Shown here one piece after another: positions 52,287 through 60,956 of a stretch of 64,000 nt of DNA; the stretch's first letter is position 1, and each line of letters opens with the position of its first letter. Below the pieces are notes generated by a model. The model saw nothing but the letters and a program-made list of their open reading frames with translations. It was not told the origin of the DNA and ran no database searches. A program made the position numbers and the translations under genes. Source of the stretch: Streptomyces hiroshimensis (GTDB taxonomy: Bacteria > Actinomycetota > Actinomycetes > Streptomycetales > Streptomycetaceae); NCBI RefSeq assembly GCF_014650335.1, contig NZ_BMUT01000013.1, positions 119,127-183,126 of the forward strand, given 5' to 3'.

Positions 52287-53396
52287 ATGAGCACCATGCC
52301 GCCGACCACCCGGGAACCGCTGCTGCGATCCGCGGACCTCGGAGACCTGCAGCTGCCGAACCGGGTGGTGATGGCTCCGCTCACCCGGGCCCGCGCGGCC
52401 GACCGCGGCCTGGTGCCGACGGAACTGCACGCCGTCTACTACGGCCAGCGGGCAGGTGCCGGACTGATCGTCACGGAGGGGACCTGGGTGAGCGAGCGCG
52501 CGATCGGCTTCGTCAACGTCCCCGGCATCTACAGCGAGCAGCAGGTCGCCGGATGGCGAAGGGTCACCGAGGTCGTGCACGCCCTCGGCGGCCGGATCGT
52601 GCTGCAGCTGTGGCACACCGGTGCCGCCTCGCACCCCGATCACCTGCGGGGCGCAGTGCCCGCCGGGCCGTCGGCCGTGAATCCGCACGAGAAGTCCTTC
52701 ACCCCGGGCGGTTTCAAGGACACCGTCACGCCCCGGGAGATGACCGTCGCGGACATCGAGGAAACGGTCACCGCATACCGGGTGGCCGCGCTGAACGCCT
52801 GGCGTGCCGGGTTCGACGGGGTCGAGATCCATGCCGTCGGCCCGTTCCTGATCCCGCAGTTCCTCAATCCGCGGCTGAACCTCCGTTCCGATGCCTACGG
52901 AGGCGGCCGCGCCGGCCGCCGGCGCCTGCTGCTGGAGATCACCGACGCGGTGGCCGACGTCTGGGAGGGGCGGCGCGTGGGGGTCCGGCTGTCGCCGTAC
53001 TGGGCGTCGGGCGGCCGTTTCACGGCCGATGAGGAGACGCTCGCCGACTACGACGCCCTGGTGGCGGAGCTCAACCGCCTCCCGGTGGCCTATCTCCACC
53101 TCCGCGGCCGGGACCTGGCCGCGCCGGGCTCCACCCCCGACTTCGAGGCGTTCGCACGGTACCGGCGCCTGTTCGACGGCCCGTTGATCGCGAACCTCGG
53201 CTTCGACCACGCGTCGGCGAACGCCGCGATCGGGGCGGGGATCGCCGACGCCGTGTCGTTCGGGACCCACTTCATCGCCAACCCCGACCTCGTCACCCGG
53301 TTCGCCCTGGGCCACGATCTGGCGGCCGGCGACCCAGACACGTACTACTCCGGCGGGGCGGGTGGATACGTCGACTACCCCGTGAGCAGCGGGTGA
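52287..53396 (+). CDS. Old yellow enzyme family alkene reductase
   Basis: 369 residues of an FMN-dependent TIM barrel. NRVVMAPLTRARA, the QLWHTG motif with His, FDGVEIHAVGPFLIPQF and YLHLRGRD are typical of OYE-type enoate reductases, although the usual HGANGYL motif is altered to HAVGPFL. NAD(P)H-dependent reduction of activated C=C bonds is expected. ATG 52287 behind AGGAGAG. The divergent HTH gene upstream probably controls it. Confidence 0.9.
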   Translation: MSTMPPTTREPLLRSADLGDLQLPNRVVMAPLTRARAADRGLVPTELHAVYYGQRAGAGLIVTEGTWVSERAIGFVNVPGIYSEQQVAGWRRVTEVVHALGGRIVLQLWHTGAASHPDHLRGAVPAGPSAVNPHEKSFTPGGFKDTVTPREMTVADIEETVTAYRVAALNAWRAGFDGVEIHAVGPFLIPQFLNPRLNLRSDAYGGGRAGRRRLLLEITDAVADVWEGRRVGVRLSPYWASGGRFTADEETLADYDALVAELNRLPVAYLHLRGRDLAAPGSTPDFEAFARYRRLFDGPLIANLGFDHASANAAIGAGIADAVSFGTHFIANPDLVTRFALGHDLAAGDPDTYYSGGAGGYVDYPVSSG

Positions 53397-53650
53397 GATG
53401 ACGTCTGCGGCCACGTCGGCGTCTCTCGCCGGGAAAGGGACTCGCCGACGTTCATCTGCCAAATACCAAGCATTTGGGTGTTACGCCCATAAAGTTACAT
53501 TGTGCAGTACCAGCGCTGACCTCGGGTCAGCCTGTCACGTCGGGACCTCACCCAGGGGTCTCGGGAGGGGCCGGTTGCGCTGCCACACCCGAGGGCCCTC
53601 ATAGGGTCTCGCCGGCCGGCGGGTCTCCTGGTCCGAGGAGAGGCGCACAC

Positions 53651-53785
53651 ATGGTGCAGCACAGAAGGCCGAAAGCGCCGGTCGACTGGAACCTGGTCCG
53701 CAGCGCGGCCCGAGCAGTGACGCCCTGGGTGGAGCTGCTGACGGCCCTCACCGCTCTGGCCCTGGCGATGACCGGCAGGCGCTGA
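53651..53785 (+). CDS. Small hydrophobic-tailed protein
   Basis: 44 residues: a basic start (VQHRRPKAPVDW) and one amphipathic to hydrophobic helix (TPWVELLTALTALALAM) ending TGRR. GAGGAG lies 10-15 bases upstream of ATG 53651. The AT-rich DNA 160-190 bases before it is unusual for this region and may be its promoter. No family recognised; possibly a small membrane-active or membrane-associated peptide. Confidence 0.45.
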   Translation: MVQHRRPKAPVDWNLVRSAARAVTPWVELLTALTALALAMTGRR

Positions 53786-54488
53786 CCCGCGGGGCGTATC
53801 ACCAGTACGCCCCGTGGAGCCAGCTCTTCGGCTTGCCCGTCGCGGGGTCGCCCCCGCGGCGGGCACTCGTGCGTTCGCACCGCGTGTTCCCGGCACGGAA
53901 GACGCGACGGCGTGCGTGCCCGTCGCCATCTGTCGGCTGCCCGACGAGCCCACACACTAACGCACGGGACGGGGCACCGCCGGGGACCGCGACACCGTCG
54001 GCAGCCACCTGGAGGACACCGGCCGGCACACCGGCAGGCACCGCCCCGCGCATCCGGCCGCCCGGCGGCCCCCGGGCGGGTGAGGCCCGGCGCGCCGGGC
54101 CGGTGTGTACGTCAGGCTGCCGGGCCCGGACCGGTTCGGTCCGGGCTCACCAGGCCCACCGGGCTGCGGAGCTGTTCGGCGATGTCCTCGGTGCGGACTG
54201 TGGTCTGGTCGTGCATTCTTCCGGGCCGGTCGGCTCCGGACCACAGGGTGCGGCCCCTGGCCGTCACTGACCGTGGTGGTCTTGCACGTGTTCTGCTTCT
54301 TCTTCCCGGAGACGAACGCGCAGCGGCCGGGCTGGTGGGGCGAGGGCGGCGGACGTCCCAGTCTTGTCTGGAAAGTGCCGCGACCACCATGGACTCGGCT
54401 GATTCGTCCGGCGCGATCAGCGCCATGGAAGCGTCGATGGCATGTTCGTCGAAACGGGCGCGAGACGGCAACTTCGCTCACAACCCCG
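53786..54488. other. 700-base intergenic region, no supported gene
   Basis: I see no complete gene. A minus-strand frame near 54375-54470 reads FDEHAIDASMALIAPDESAE then SMVVAALSRQDWD, which has protein-like composition and may be the remnant of a lost gene, but neither start nor end fits. Another short tail (KPKSWLHGAYW, near 53800) is similar. Probably decayed DNA. Confidence 0.35.
54124..54146. terminator. Hairpin, probable terminator
   Basis: GCCCGGACCG pairs with CGGTCCGGGC around a GTT loop. No T run follows. It lies in the gene-poor region. Confidence 0.45.
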
Positions 54489-55163
54489 TCAGTTCAGGGA
54501 AGCACTCTCCATCACCTTGTCCACCTCGCCGGCTTCCACGGGCCCGCCCGGCTGGGCGATGCCGAGGAGGAAGGCCGAGCGGCTGTCGTCCACCGCGACG
54601 AGGGTCAGGCGGAGATGGCCTGCGCCCCCGGAGCCTTCCGGGCTTCCGGTGCCGTGCTTGCCGTCGCTCACCCTCAGCGCCACCGTGTGCGCGGGCCGGC
54701 CGTCGACCGTCGTCGGCCGGGACTCCTCGATCTCCGAGCTTCCGTCGGGATAGAAGAACTCCGCGTTCGAGCGGGCCGCCCGCTCGGCCTGCCGCTGAAG
54801 TGCGGGCTGCGGTACGGCCCCGGCCCGGCCGGAGAGGACGGTGCTGCCGCCTTCGCCACCGGTGTCCGTCTTGGTGACCGACGAAGTGAAGGCGCCGATC
54901 AGCTTCTGCTGCTCCTCGTGTTTCCACCCCTCGGGTATCGCGTAGGAGAGCCCGGCCGCACCGTCCGTCACCCGGGGCCGGCCGGCGAAGGGCGAGGAGT
55001 CCTCGTCACGCGTCAGCCACCACCCGCCGGCGGCCGCGGCGGCCAGCAGCAGGACCAGCGCCGCCACGGCGCCGGCCACCAGCATCCGGCGGTTGCCCGG
55101 TCGGCCGGCCGGAGAGGGCGCCGGGGGTGCGGGCGGAAAGGCGAGGTGAGGCGTCGTCGTCAT
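54489..55163 (-). CDS. Membrane-anchored exported protein
   Basis: 224 residues. A Pro-rich cytoplasmic tail (FPPAPPAPSPAGRPGN) is followed by one transmembrane helix (MLVAGAVAALVLLLAAAAAG), then a soluble outer domain: GLSYAIPEGWKHEEQQKLIG, a segment with TVDGRPAHTVALRVSD, and a closing VDKVMESASLN. This is the layout of many actinobacterial anchored hypothetical proteins with a PsbP/Mog1-like outer domain. No catalytic motif. ATG 55163 with a weak ribosome site. Confidence 0.7.
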   Translation of the reverse strand: MTTTPHLAFPPAPPAPSPAGRPGNRRMLVAGAVAALVLLLAAAAAGGWWLTRDEDSSPFAGRPRVTDGAAGLSYAIPEGWKHEEQQKLIGAFTSSVTKTDTGGEGGSTVLSGRAGAVPQPALQRQAERAARSNAEFFYPDGSSEIEESRPTTVDGRPAHTVALRVSDGKHGTGSPEGSGGAGHLRLTLVAVDDSRSAFLLGIAQPGGPVEAGEVDKVMESASLN

Positions 55164-55310
55164 GATCCCATCATCCGGGACCCGGGCGCGTCGGGCCTGA
55201 GCACACGTACTCACTCGCATACTCATTCGACCTTGCGGTGCTCGTACGCCAGGAGGCGGCTACGAGACGAGCCGGGAACCGTACCGGACGCAGGCTCCGT
55301 CATCCAGGGC

Positions 55311-56336
55311 ATGATCATTACAACCGACCTCGACGTGTCCCGGCTCGCCGCCGCATGGGAGCACATCCGCGACACCTCCCCCGCGGAGGAAGCCGTCCCC
55401 CTCGTACTGGACTGCGCCCGCCGGCTCGCCGCCGACCCCGGCGGGGAGGAGGCCCGTATATGGGTGTCCGGACTGGTGGCGATGTCGGGCTACCTCGCCT
55501 GGCGTCCCGAGCAGGAGGCCGAGCGTGCCGCCCTCGACGCCCTCCGGGCCGCGGTCGAGGCGCTGGGCGGCCGGCCCTGCTCGCACGAGCGCCACCCGTA
55601 CGAGGCCGAGATGGACTCGCTGGAGGACGAGATCTGGAACGGTGACACCGGGCTGCTGACCGGCAGGCTCGCAGCGCCGGACACCGACGCCGGCGGCAAC
55701 GCCGACGACCCCGAGCGGGTGCTGTGCCCGGGCAACGTCGCAGGGTGGGCGCGGCTCGCCGCGGACGTGATCGCCCCGTTGACCGTCCGCCGGATCCCCG
55801 TGGGCGCGCCCAAGTACCACCACAGTTGCATCAGCACCCTCTCGGGGATCGTGAACGACTATCCCTACGGCGATCCGCACGAGGACCTCAAGGACGAGGC
55901 CGCCTGCCTTCCCTCCCGGCCGACCCGCGGAGTGCTGGCCGGCTACCTCGTGACCATGAACGCGACCTGCTGGTACGCGACGTCGGAGAGGATCACGGAC
56001 CGTTCGGTGCTGGACGCGATGATCAAGGGAGTCGAGGAAGCCGTTGCGTTGCTGGAAGACCGTCCGTGCACGCACGGCCCCGGCGAGCACCCCGACACCC
56101 GCGATCCGGACTACACGAACCAGGTCGGCTACTTCCTGCGCAGCCCCGGCGGCCGGGCCGAGATCGCCGAGTACTACGGGTGGAACGAGGAGGACGAGGC
56201 GGACCAGGAGGACGAGCCCCTGGACGCGTGGGTGTGCCCCGACTTCCTGCGCGACCTGGCAGAGGACACTCTCGTCGAGCTGTCGAGCGGCCTGAGGGCG
56301 TTCGAGCCGGCGCACGCCGGGGCGCCGGAGAACTGA
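55311..56336 (+). CDS. Hypothetical acidic protein
   Basis: 341 residues, strongly acidic, no transmembrane segment. Conserved-looking blocks include AVPLVLDCARRLAADPGGEE, GLVAMSGYLAWRPEQE, RPCSHERHPYEAEMDSLEDE and a repeat of the latter as RPCTHGPGEHPDTRDPDYTN, suggesting an internal duplication with a C-x-H motif in each half. I do not recognise the family. ATG 55311. The acidic C-terminal third (EEDEADQEDEP) is disordered. Convergent with the sulfotransferase operon. Confidence 0.55.
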   Translation: MIITTDLDVSRLAAAWEHIRDTSPAEEAVPLVLDCARRLAADPGGEEARIWVSGLVAMSGYLAWRPEQEAERAALDALRAAVEALGGRPCSHERHPYEAEMDSLEDEIWNGDTGLLTGRLAAPDTDAGGNADDPERVLCPGNVAGWARLAADVIAPLTVRRIPVGAPKYHHSCISTLSGIVNDYPYGDPHEDLKDEAACLPSRPTRGVLAGYLVTMNATCWYATSERITDRSVLDAMIKGVEEAVALLEDRPCTHGPGEHPDTRDPDYTNQVGYFLRSPGGRAEIAEYYGWNEEDEADQEDEPLDAWVCPDFLRDLAEDTLVELSSGLRAFEPAHAGAPEN

Positions 56337-56346
56337 CCCCCGGTCC

Positions 56347-57435
56347 TCAACCGTCCACGCGGAGACGGTCCGCGCGGAGACGGTCCTGCGCCTTGCCCTG
56401 CTCCAAGGCGTGGACGCCGGGGGCGCAGCTCTCCCTCAGTTCGTCGAGTTCGGCGGCTGTCAGCCTCTGCGCGGAGCCGCGCCGGCTGTGGTCGAGCAGT
56501 GCGCATCCGGTGTCCAGCCACTGCGGGAGGGGGTCGGCGCCGACGAATGCGGCGAGGCGGGTCAGCTCCTCGCGCGGGGCGTCGAGGAGGTCTTCGTAGG
56601 CGAGGGTGGTGCGCTGGTCCGCGGGTAAGGGGCCGAGGAATTCCATGCCCTGGATGACGAGGTCCGACCACAGCGTGCCGAACGTCCGCAGGGGAAGGGG
56701 ACGGTCCCGTACGAGTGCCGGATCGAAGCGGTCGCCGAGCAGCGGCGCCAGGTCCGCCGGCAGTGAGCGCACATGCTCGTCGGTCAGGTCGGCGAGGCTT
56801 GCGACGCCGGCCCGTGCCTTGATCTCGCGCAGCAGGGAGATCGTGCGGAATCCGGGGTGGCGGCTCATGGACAGGGCGCAGTCCGGGCCGTCCCTGAACA
56901 TGTGCACGAACCGTGCGTGCGGGAAGGCGGCCCGCAGCCGGGGCACCCAGCCCGTCGAGTATCCGGAGCGCTCCACGACGGCCGTGCGCCCGAAGCGCGC
57001 ACAGAGCAGGCCGAACAGCGCCAGGTGATGCTCGGCGGCGGTGCGCTCGGGCCAGTGGACGACCGATTCCCCCAGCTCGTCGAGGAGTCCGTCCGGGTCG
57101 TCGGTGAGGTGGGGCAGCACCATGAGGGACAGCGCGGGGATGCCGGTGGTCTCCGGCGCGTACCGTCCGGGGCGGCGCGTGTAGAGGAATTCCGGGAGCG
57201 GCAGCCCGCTGCGGATCATTCGCTCGTACCGTGGCACAGGGCCGGCCAGCGGCTGCCAGAACTCCTCGCCGGTCACCTTCCCTTCGGGGAAGGCGGTGTC
57301 GCCCACCGAGGCCATGAACTCGTTGAGGCTGAGGACGCGCGGGTGGGCGTTGACGATACGGGACAACGCGGTCGATCCGCTGCGGCCCGTACCGACGACG
57401 AAGGTCAGGGGGCGCGCGGCCGCTTCGGCGGTCAC
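56347..57435 (-). CDS. Sulfotransferase-family protein
   Basis: 362 residues. The PAPS 5'-phosphosulfate loop is FVVGTGRSGSTALSRIV, and the 3'-phosphate-binding region lies at FVHMFRDGPDCALSMSRHPG. The family transfers sulfate from PAPS to hydroxyl groups of small molecules or, in some bacterial members, binds nucleotides only. The GTG start is 6 bases after the TPR gene's stop, so both are cotranscribed. Substrate unknown, but the coupled TPR protein points to a protein-bound or scaffolded acceptor. Confidence 0.8.
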   Translation of the reverse strand: MTAEAAARPLTFVVGTGRSGSTALSRIVNAHPRVLSLNEFMASVGDTAFPEGKVTGEEFWQPLAGPVPRYERMIRSGLPLPEFLYTRRPGRYAPETTGIPALSLMVLPHLTDDPDGLLDELGESVVHWPERTAAEHHLALFGLLCARFGRTAVVERSGYSTGWVPRLRAAFPHARFVHMFRDGPDCALSMSRHPGFRTISLLREIKARAGVASLADLTDEHVRSLPADLAPLLGDRFDPALVRDRPLPLRTFGTLWSDLVIQGMEFLGPLPADQRTTLAYEDLLDAPREELTRLAAFVGADPLPQWLDTGCALLDHSRRGSAQRLTAAELDELRESCAPGVHALEQGKAQDRLRADRLRVDG

Positions 57436-57441
57436 TGCGGC

Positions 57442-58881
57442 TCAGGCCCCGGCCGCTGCCGTCGCCTGTTCCGCGGCTCGCCGCCGCGCCGCGCCGGCTC
57501 CCGCCGTATCGCCGAGCCGGTCGGCGAGCCGGGCCTGCGCGCCCCAGTTGTACGGGCACAGGGGCCGTACGTGGATGCGTTCGCTCAGCAGCGTGCGCGC
57601 GATGTCGTGCTGCCCGCTGCGCACCGCCGCCTCCACCAGGGTCCGCTGGACGGCGTCCCGCTGCGCGTGGCTGCCCCCGAAGGTCTGAAGACGGTGCCGG
57701 ATCGGGAGGAGGAGACCGACGGCCTCGTCGTACCGGCGCTTGCCGTAGGCGACGAGCGCCCGGCACACCGGCAGGCCGACCTCGGCGGTCATCTGCAGGT
57801 TGGACGGGCCGTGCAAGCCGGGCAGGCCGGGCAGGCCGGGCAGGCCGGGCAGGCCGGACGTGTGCTGCCCCGCCGCCTGCCGCACCCAGGCCTCCCGGTC
57901 CCGGATCAGGCCCTCGGCCTCGGCCATCCGCTCCGCCCCGACGTGGGCCATGACGGCGTGCGCGTCGTTGAAGGCGTAGTAGGCGCCGTCCTGCCGTGCC
58001 GCCCAGGCGTCGGAGAGTGCTTTCCAGCGGTCACCGGTGTCGGTGCCGGCCAGGTGGAGCCGCCAGAGCAGGGACGCCGCGTCCAGCATCTCCATGGCCA
58101 GCCCGGCGGACTCCTCGTTGTGCAGGACGGCGTCGTAGACGTCGAGGACCCGGTCGGTGCGGTCCGCCTCCAGGTGGTACAGGGCGTAGTGCCACCAGTT
58201 GTGCACGTTGAGGTAGTTGCCGTCCGCCCAGTCGGCCTTCCGTTCGTTCAGATAGCGGATCCCGTCCGCGAACCGCCCCGTCATCTCGTAGGCGTGCACG
58301 ACGGCATGGATCCCCCACACGTCGCGGGCGTTGCGCTCGACGGCGGCCAGGCCCGCCTGCTCCGACTGTGCGTAGTGGCCCGCCTCCTCAAGGCCGAACG
58401 CGTACATGCCGAGCAGCAGGCCGTAGTGCGGGTCGTCCTCGTCCCAGGCGGACAGCGCCCCGCCGATGCGGTCGCGCAGCAGCAGGGCGTTGCCGGTGAA
58501 GAAGTCGGTCTGATGGCCCACCGCCAGGGCCAGGGCGTCCCGCGGGTGGGTCACGTGGAGTTCGCCGAGCACACGGCCGGCTCCCGGGATGTCACCGTTC
58601 AGCCAGGACGAGGCGGCCTCGATGTGCATCCGCTCCCGCTGAGTCGCCTCCGAGAGGCGCACGCCCCGGCGGAACTCCTCGAACGCCTTCCGGGCCGCTG
58701 CCGCGTCCTTCTCCTCCGTGCCCAGCAGACCGAGGTACGCCAGGAGGACGTTCCCCATGACCGAGCGCGGCGAGTCGGTGACCACCGCCTCCGCCTCGGC
58801 GGTGACCTGAGGGCGGAAGAACAGCAGGCAGTCCAGCGCCTTCTCGTAGTGCCGCACCGCATCGGTGCTGGTGAACGTCAT
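57442..58881 (-). CDS. Tetratricopeptide-repeat protein (TTC38-like)
   Basis: 479 residues of repeated helical pairs. GLEEAGHYAQSEQAGLAAVE, ARDVWGIHAVVHAYEMTGRF and HNWWHYALYHLEADRTDRV are typical of the TTC38/TPR_38 family, a curved solenoid. A GLPGLPGLPGLPGLHG insertion sits near residue 345, encoded by a 9-base tandem repeat. ATG 58881. First gene of an operon with the sulfotransferase. Confidence 0.8.
   Translation of the reverse strand: MTFTSTDAVRHYEKALDCLLFFRPQVTAEAEAVVTDSPRSVMGNVLLAYLGLLGTEEKDAAAARKAFEEFRRGVRLSEATQRERMHIEAASSWLNGDIPGAGRVLGELHVTHPRDALALAVGHQTDFFTGNALLLRDRIGGALSAWDEDDPHYGLLLGMYAFGLEEAGHYAQSEQAGLAAVERNARDVWGIHAVVHAYEMTGRFADGIRYLNERKADWADGNYLNVHNWWHYALYHLEADRTDRVLDVYDAVLHNEESAGLAMEMLDAASLLWRLHLAGTDTGDRWKALSDAWAARQDGAYYAFNDAHAVMAHVGAERMAEAEGLIRDREAWVRQAAGQHTSGLPGLPGLPGLPGLHGPSNLQMTAEVGLPVCRALVAYGKRRYDEAVGLLLPIRHRLQTFGGSHAQRDAVQRTLVEAAVRSGQHDIARTLLSERIHVRPLCPYNWGAQARLADRLGDTAGAGAARRRAAEQATAAAGA
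57816..57857 (-). repeat. 9-bp tandem repeat coding Gly-Leu-Pro
   Basis: Four to five copies of GGCAGGCCG in the TPR gene encode collagen-like Gly-Leu-Pro triplets. Copy number may vary between strains without breaking the frame. Confidence 0.7.
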
Positions 58882-59140
58882 TGCCTGAGCATGCCGGTCC
58901 GATCCCACTCCAGGTCCTCCCGCTCGGCCGCCGTGACAGCGCCGCCCGCCCGGACGGACGGACCGGACGCCGCGGCAGCAGTACATGCCTGCCCGGTCCT
59001 GCGGGCCGGGACGCATGATCGCGGGGTTGTCGTGAACCACGGCCCGTGCCGACCGCCGCCGGCAATGCTGCCACCGGGCCCCGGGAGTTCGTCCCGCTGG
59101 AGGCATACTGGCCCACAGGTAAGTCGACCTGATCACCCAG

Positions 59141-59170
59141 AAGCCGAGCAGATCCAAGCCGAGCAGAACC
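59141..59170 (+). repeat. 15-bp tandem duplication in the gpx leader
   Basis: AAGCCGAGCAGATCC followed directly by AAGCCGAGCAGAACC, just before the AAGGAGCC ribosome site of the glutathione peroxidase gene. Confidence 0.7.
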
Positions 59171-59182
59171 CAAGGAGCCATC

Positions 59183-59671
59183 GTGTCCATCCACGACGTG
59201 GAGATCGGCGCCCTCCAGGGCGGCCCCGCGAATCTCGCGCAGTACCGCGGCAAGGCCGTCCTGGTCGTGAACGTCGCCTCGAAGTGCGGCCTGACACCGC
59301 AGTACGCGGCGCTGGAGAAGCTGCACGAGGCCTACGCGCCGCGCGGCTTCACGGTGCTGGGCGTGCCGTGCAACCAGTTCATGGGCCAGGAGCCCGGCTC
59401 CGCCGAGGAGATCGCCTCCTTCTGCTCGGCCACCTACGGCGTGACCTTCCCCATGACGGAGAAGACCGACGTCAACGGCGAGCAGCGGCACCCCCTGTAC
59501 GCCGCCCTGGTGGACACGGCGGACGCCGAGGGTCACACCGGCGACATCCGCTGGAACTTCGAGAAGTTCCTCATCGCCCCCGACGGCAGCGTCGCCGCCC
59601 GCTTCAGCCCTCGGACCGAGCCCGACGCCCCTGAGGTCGTCTCGGCCGTCGAGGGCGCCCTGCCCGCCTGA
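59183..59671 (+). CDS. Glutathione peroxidase family protein
   Basis: 162 residues. The catalytic Cys35 is in NVASKCGLTPQY, a second Cys63 in GVPCNQFMGQEPG, and the Trp-Asn pair in WNFEKFLI, so the peroxidatic tetrad is intact. As in most bacterial members it uses Cys rather than selenocysteine and probably takes electrons from thioredoxin or mycothiol systems rather than glutathione. GTG at 59183 with AAGGAGCC. Single gene. Confidence 0.92.
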   Translation: MSIHDVEIGALQGGPANLAQYRGKAVLVVNVASKCGLTPQYAALEKLHEAYAPRGFTVLGVPCNQFMGQEPGSAEEIASFCSATYGVTFPMTEKTDVNGEQRHPLYAALVDTADAEGHTGDIRWNFEKFLIAPDGSVAARFSPRTEPDAPEVVSAVEGALPA

Positions 59672-59761
59672 CGCCTTTCACCATCTGCTCGTCGCCGGCG
59701 GGGGCGTCGCGCTGCCGTGCCGTGCCGTCCACGGCACGGCACGGCGGGCCCGGCCGCTTTC

Positions 59762-60826
59762 CTACGCCTCGCTGCCCGCTGCCTCCATACGCCGGACCGG
59801 GTGCGGGTTCAGGCGGGCGAAGCCTTCCTGGCGCTCGTAGGGGAAGTAGGGGTACGGCGCGGTCGTGGCGCTCGCGGCGTCGAGCCTCGCCACCTGATCG
59901 GCGGTCAGGTTCCACCCGACCGCGCCGAGGTTCTGCCGCAGCTGCGCCTCGTTGCGGGCGCCGATGATGACGGAGGAGACCGTCGGGCGCTGCAGCAGCC
60001 AGTTGAGGGCGATCTGCGGCACGGTCTTGCCGGTTTCGCGGGCGATCTCGTCGAGGGCGTCGACGACGCGGAACAGGAGGTCGTCGTCCACGGGAGGGCC
60101 GTAGTCCGCGGTGGCGTGCAGACGGCTGCCGGCCGGCAGCGGCTGGTCCCGGCGGATCTTGCCGGTGAGGCGTCCCCAGCCCAGGGGGCTCCAGACGACG
60201 GCGCCGACGCCCTGGTCGAGGCCGAGCGGCATGAGCTCCCACTCGTAGTCGCGGCCTATGAGGGAGTAGTAGACCTGGTGCGCGGCGTAGCGCTGGTAGC
60301 CGTGCTTGTCGGCGGTGTCGAGGGACTTCATCAGCTGCCAGCCGGCGAAGTTGGAAACGCCCGTGTAGCGGAGCTTCCCTGCCCGTACGAGGTCGTCGAG
60401 GGTGGAGAGGACTTCCTGGACGGGGGTGCCCGCGTCGAAGGCGTGGAGCTGGAAGAGGTCGATGTAGTCGGTGCCGAGGCGGCGCAGGGCGTCGTCGACG
60501 GCCTTGATGAGGCGTGAGCGGGAGGTTCCCGCGTCCGCCGGGCCGTCGCCCATCGGCAGCCCCGCCTTGGTGGAGAGGATGACCTCGTCGCGCCGGCCCT
60601 TGATGGCGGCGCCGAGGACCTCTTCCGAAGCGCCGGCGGAGTACACGTCGGCGGTGTCGAACATGTTGAGGCCGGCCTCGAGGCAGATGTCGATGAGGCG
60701 GCGTGCCTCCTCGGCGTCGGTGGTGCCCCAGGCGCCGAAGAGCTCCCCGCGCCCGCCGAACGTGCCTGCGCCCATGCTCAGCGCCGGAACCATCAGCCCT
60801 GAAGCGCCCAGTCGTCGGAATTCCAC
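59762..60826 (-). CDS. Aldo/keto reductase
   Basis: 354 residues of an AKR (beta/alpha)8 barrel. NMFDTADVYSAGASEEVLG gives catalytic Asp/Tyr, ILSTKAGLPM the Lys, and DYIDLFQLHAFD the His. The NADPH-binding part is RPTVSSVIIGARNEAQLRQN. Substrate unknown. GTG at 60826 after GAAGGGAA was chosen; longer frames run into the intergenic region. Divergent from a TetR regulator 129 bases away, with shared operator-like repeats between them. Confidence 0.9.
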   Translation of the reverse strand: MEFRRLGASGLMVPALSMGAGTFGGRGELFGAWGTTDAEEARRLIDICLEAGLNMFDTADVYSAGASEEVLGAAIKGRRDEVILSTKAGLPMGDGPADAGTSRSRLIKAVDDALRRLGTDYIDLFQLHAFDAGTPVQEVLSTLDDLVRAGKLRYTGVSNFAGWQLMKSLDTADKHGYQRYAAHQVYYSLIGRDYEWELMPLGLDQGVGAVVWSPLGWGRLTGKIRRDQPLPAGSRLHATADYGPPVDDDLLFRVVDALDEIARETGKTVPQIALNWLLQRPTVSSVIIGARNEAQLRQNLGAVGWNLTADQVARLDAASATTAPYPYFPYERQEGFARLNPHPVRRMEAAGSEA

Positions 60827-60883
60827 AGCGGTTCCCTTCCCCTCGTGCCGTCCAGCGCCGTGGGTGCGGGACGACAACGCTAC

Positions 60884-60956
60884 CGGGACTTCCGTCCCGT
60901 TAATATGGCTCTACCGTAGCAGGAGTCGAGCCACTAATGGAATAGGAGTCCCGTTA
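60884..60956. promoter_or_regulatory. Operator-like repeats between AKR and TetR genes
   Basis: CGGGAC-TTCC-GTCCCG (60884-60899) is a 6-bp inverted repeat. Its right half, GTCCCGTTA, recurs at 60948-60956 directly on the TetR ribosome site and start. This fits a TetR protein that controls both itself and the divergent reductase. Confidence 0.5.

Noticed and set aside
57816..57857. Possible CRISPR-like array because of short regular repeats
   Set aside because: Repeats are in-frame coding triplets without unique spacers. No true CRISPR array or cas gene is present in the window.
56773..59634. Long open plus-strand frame opposite the TPR-sulfotransferase operon and running into gpx
   Set aside because: Overlaps three genes with recognisable domains and has no similarity itself; shadow frame.
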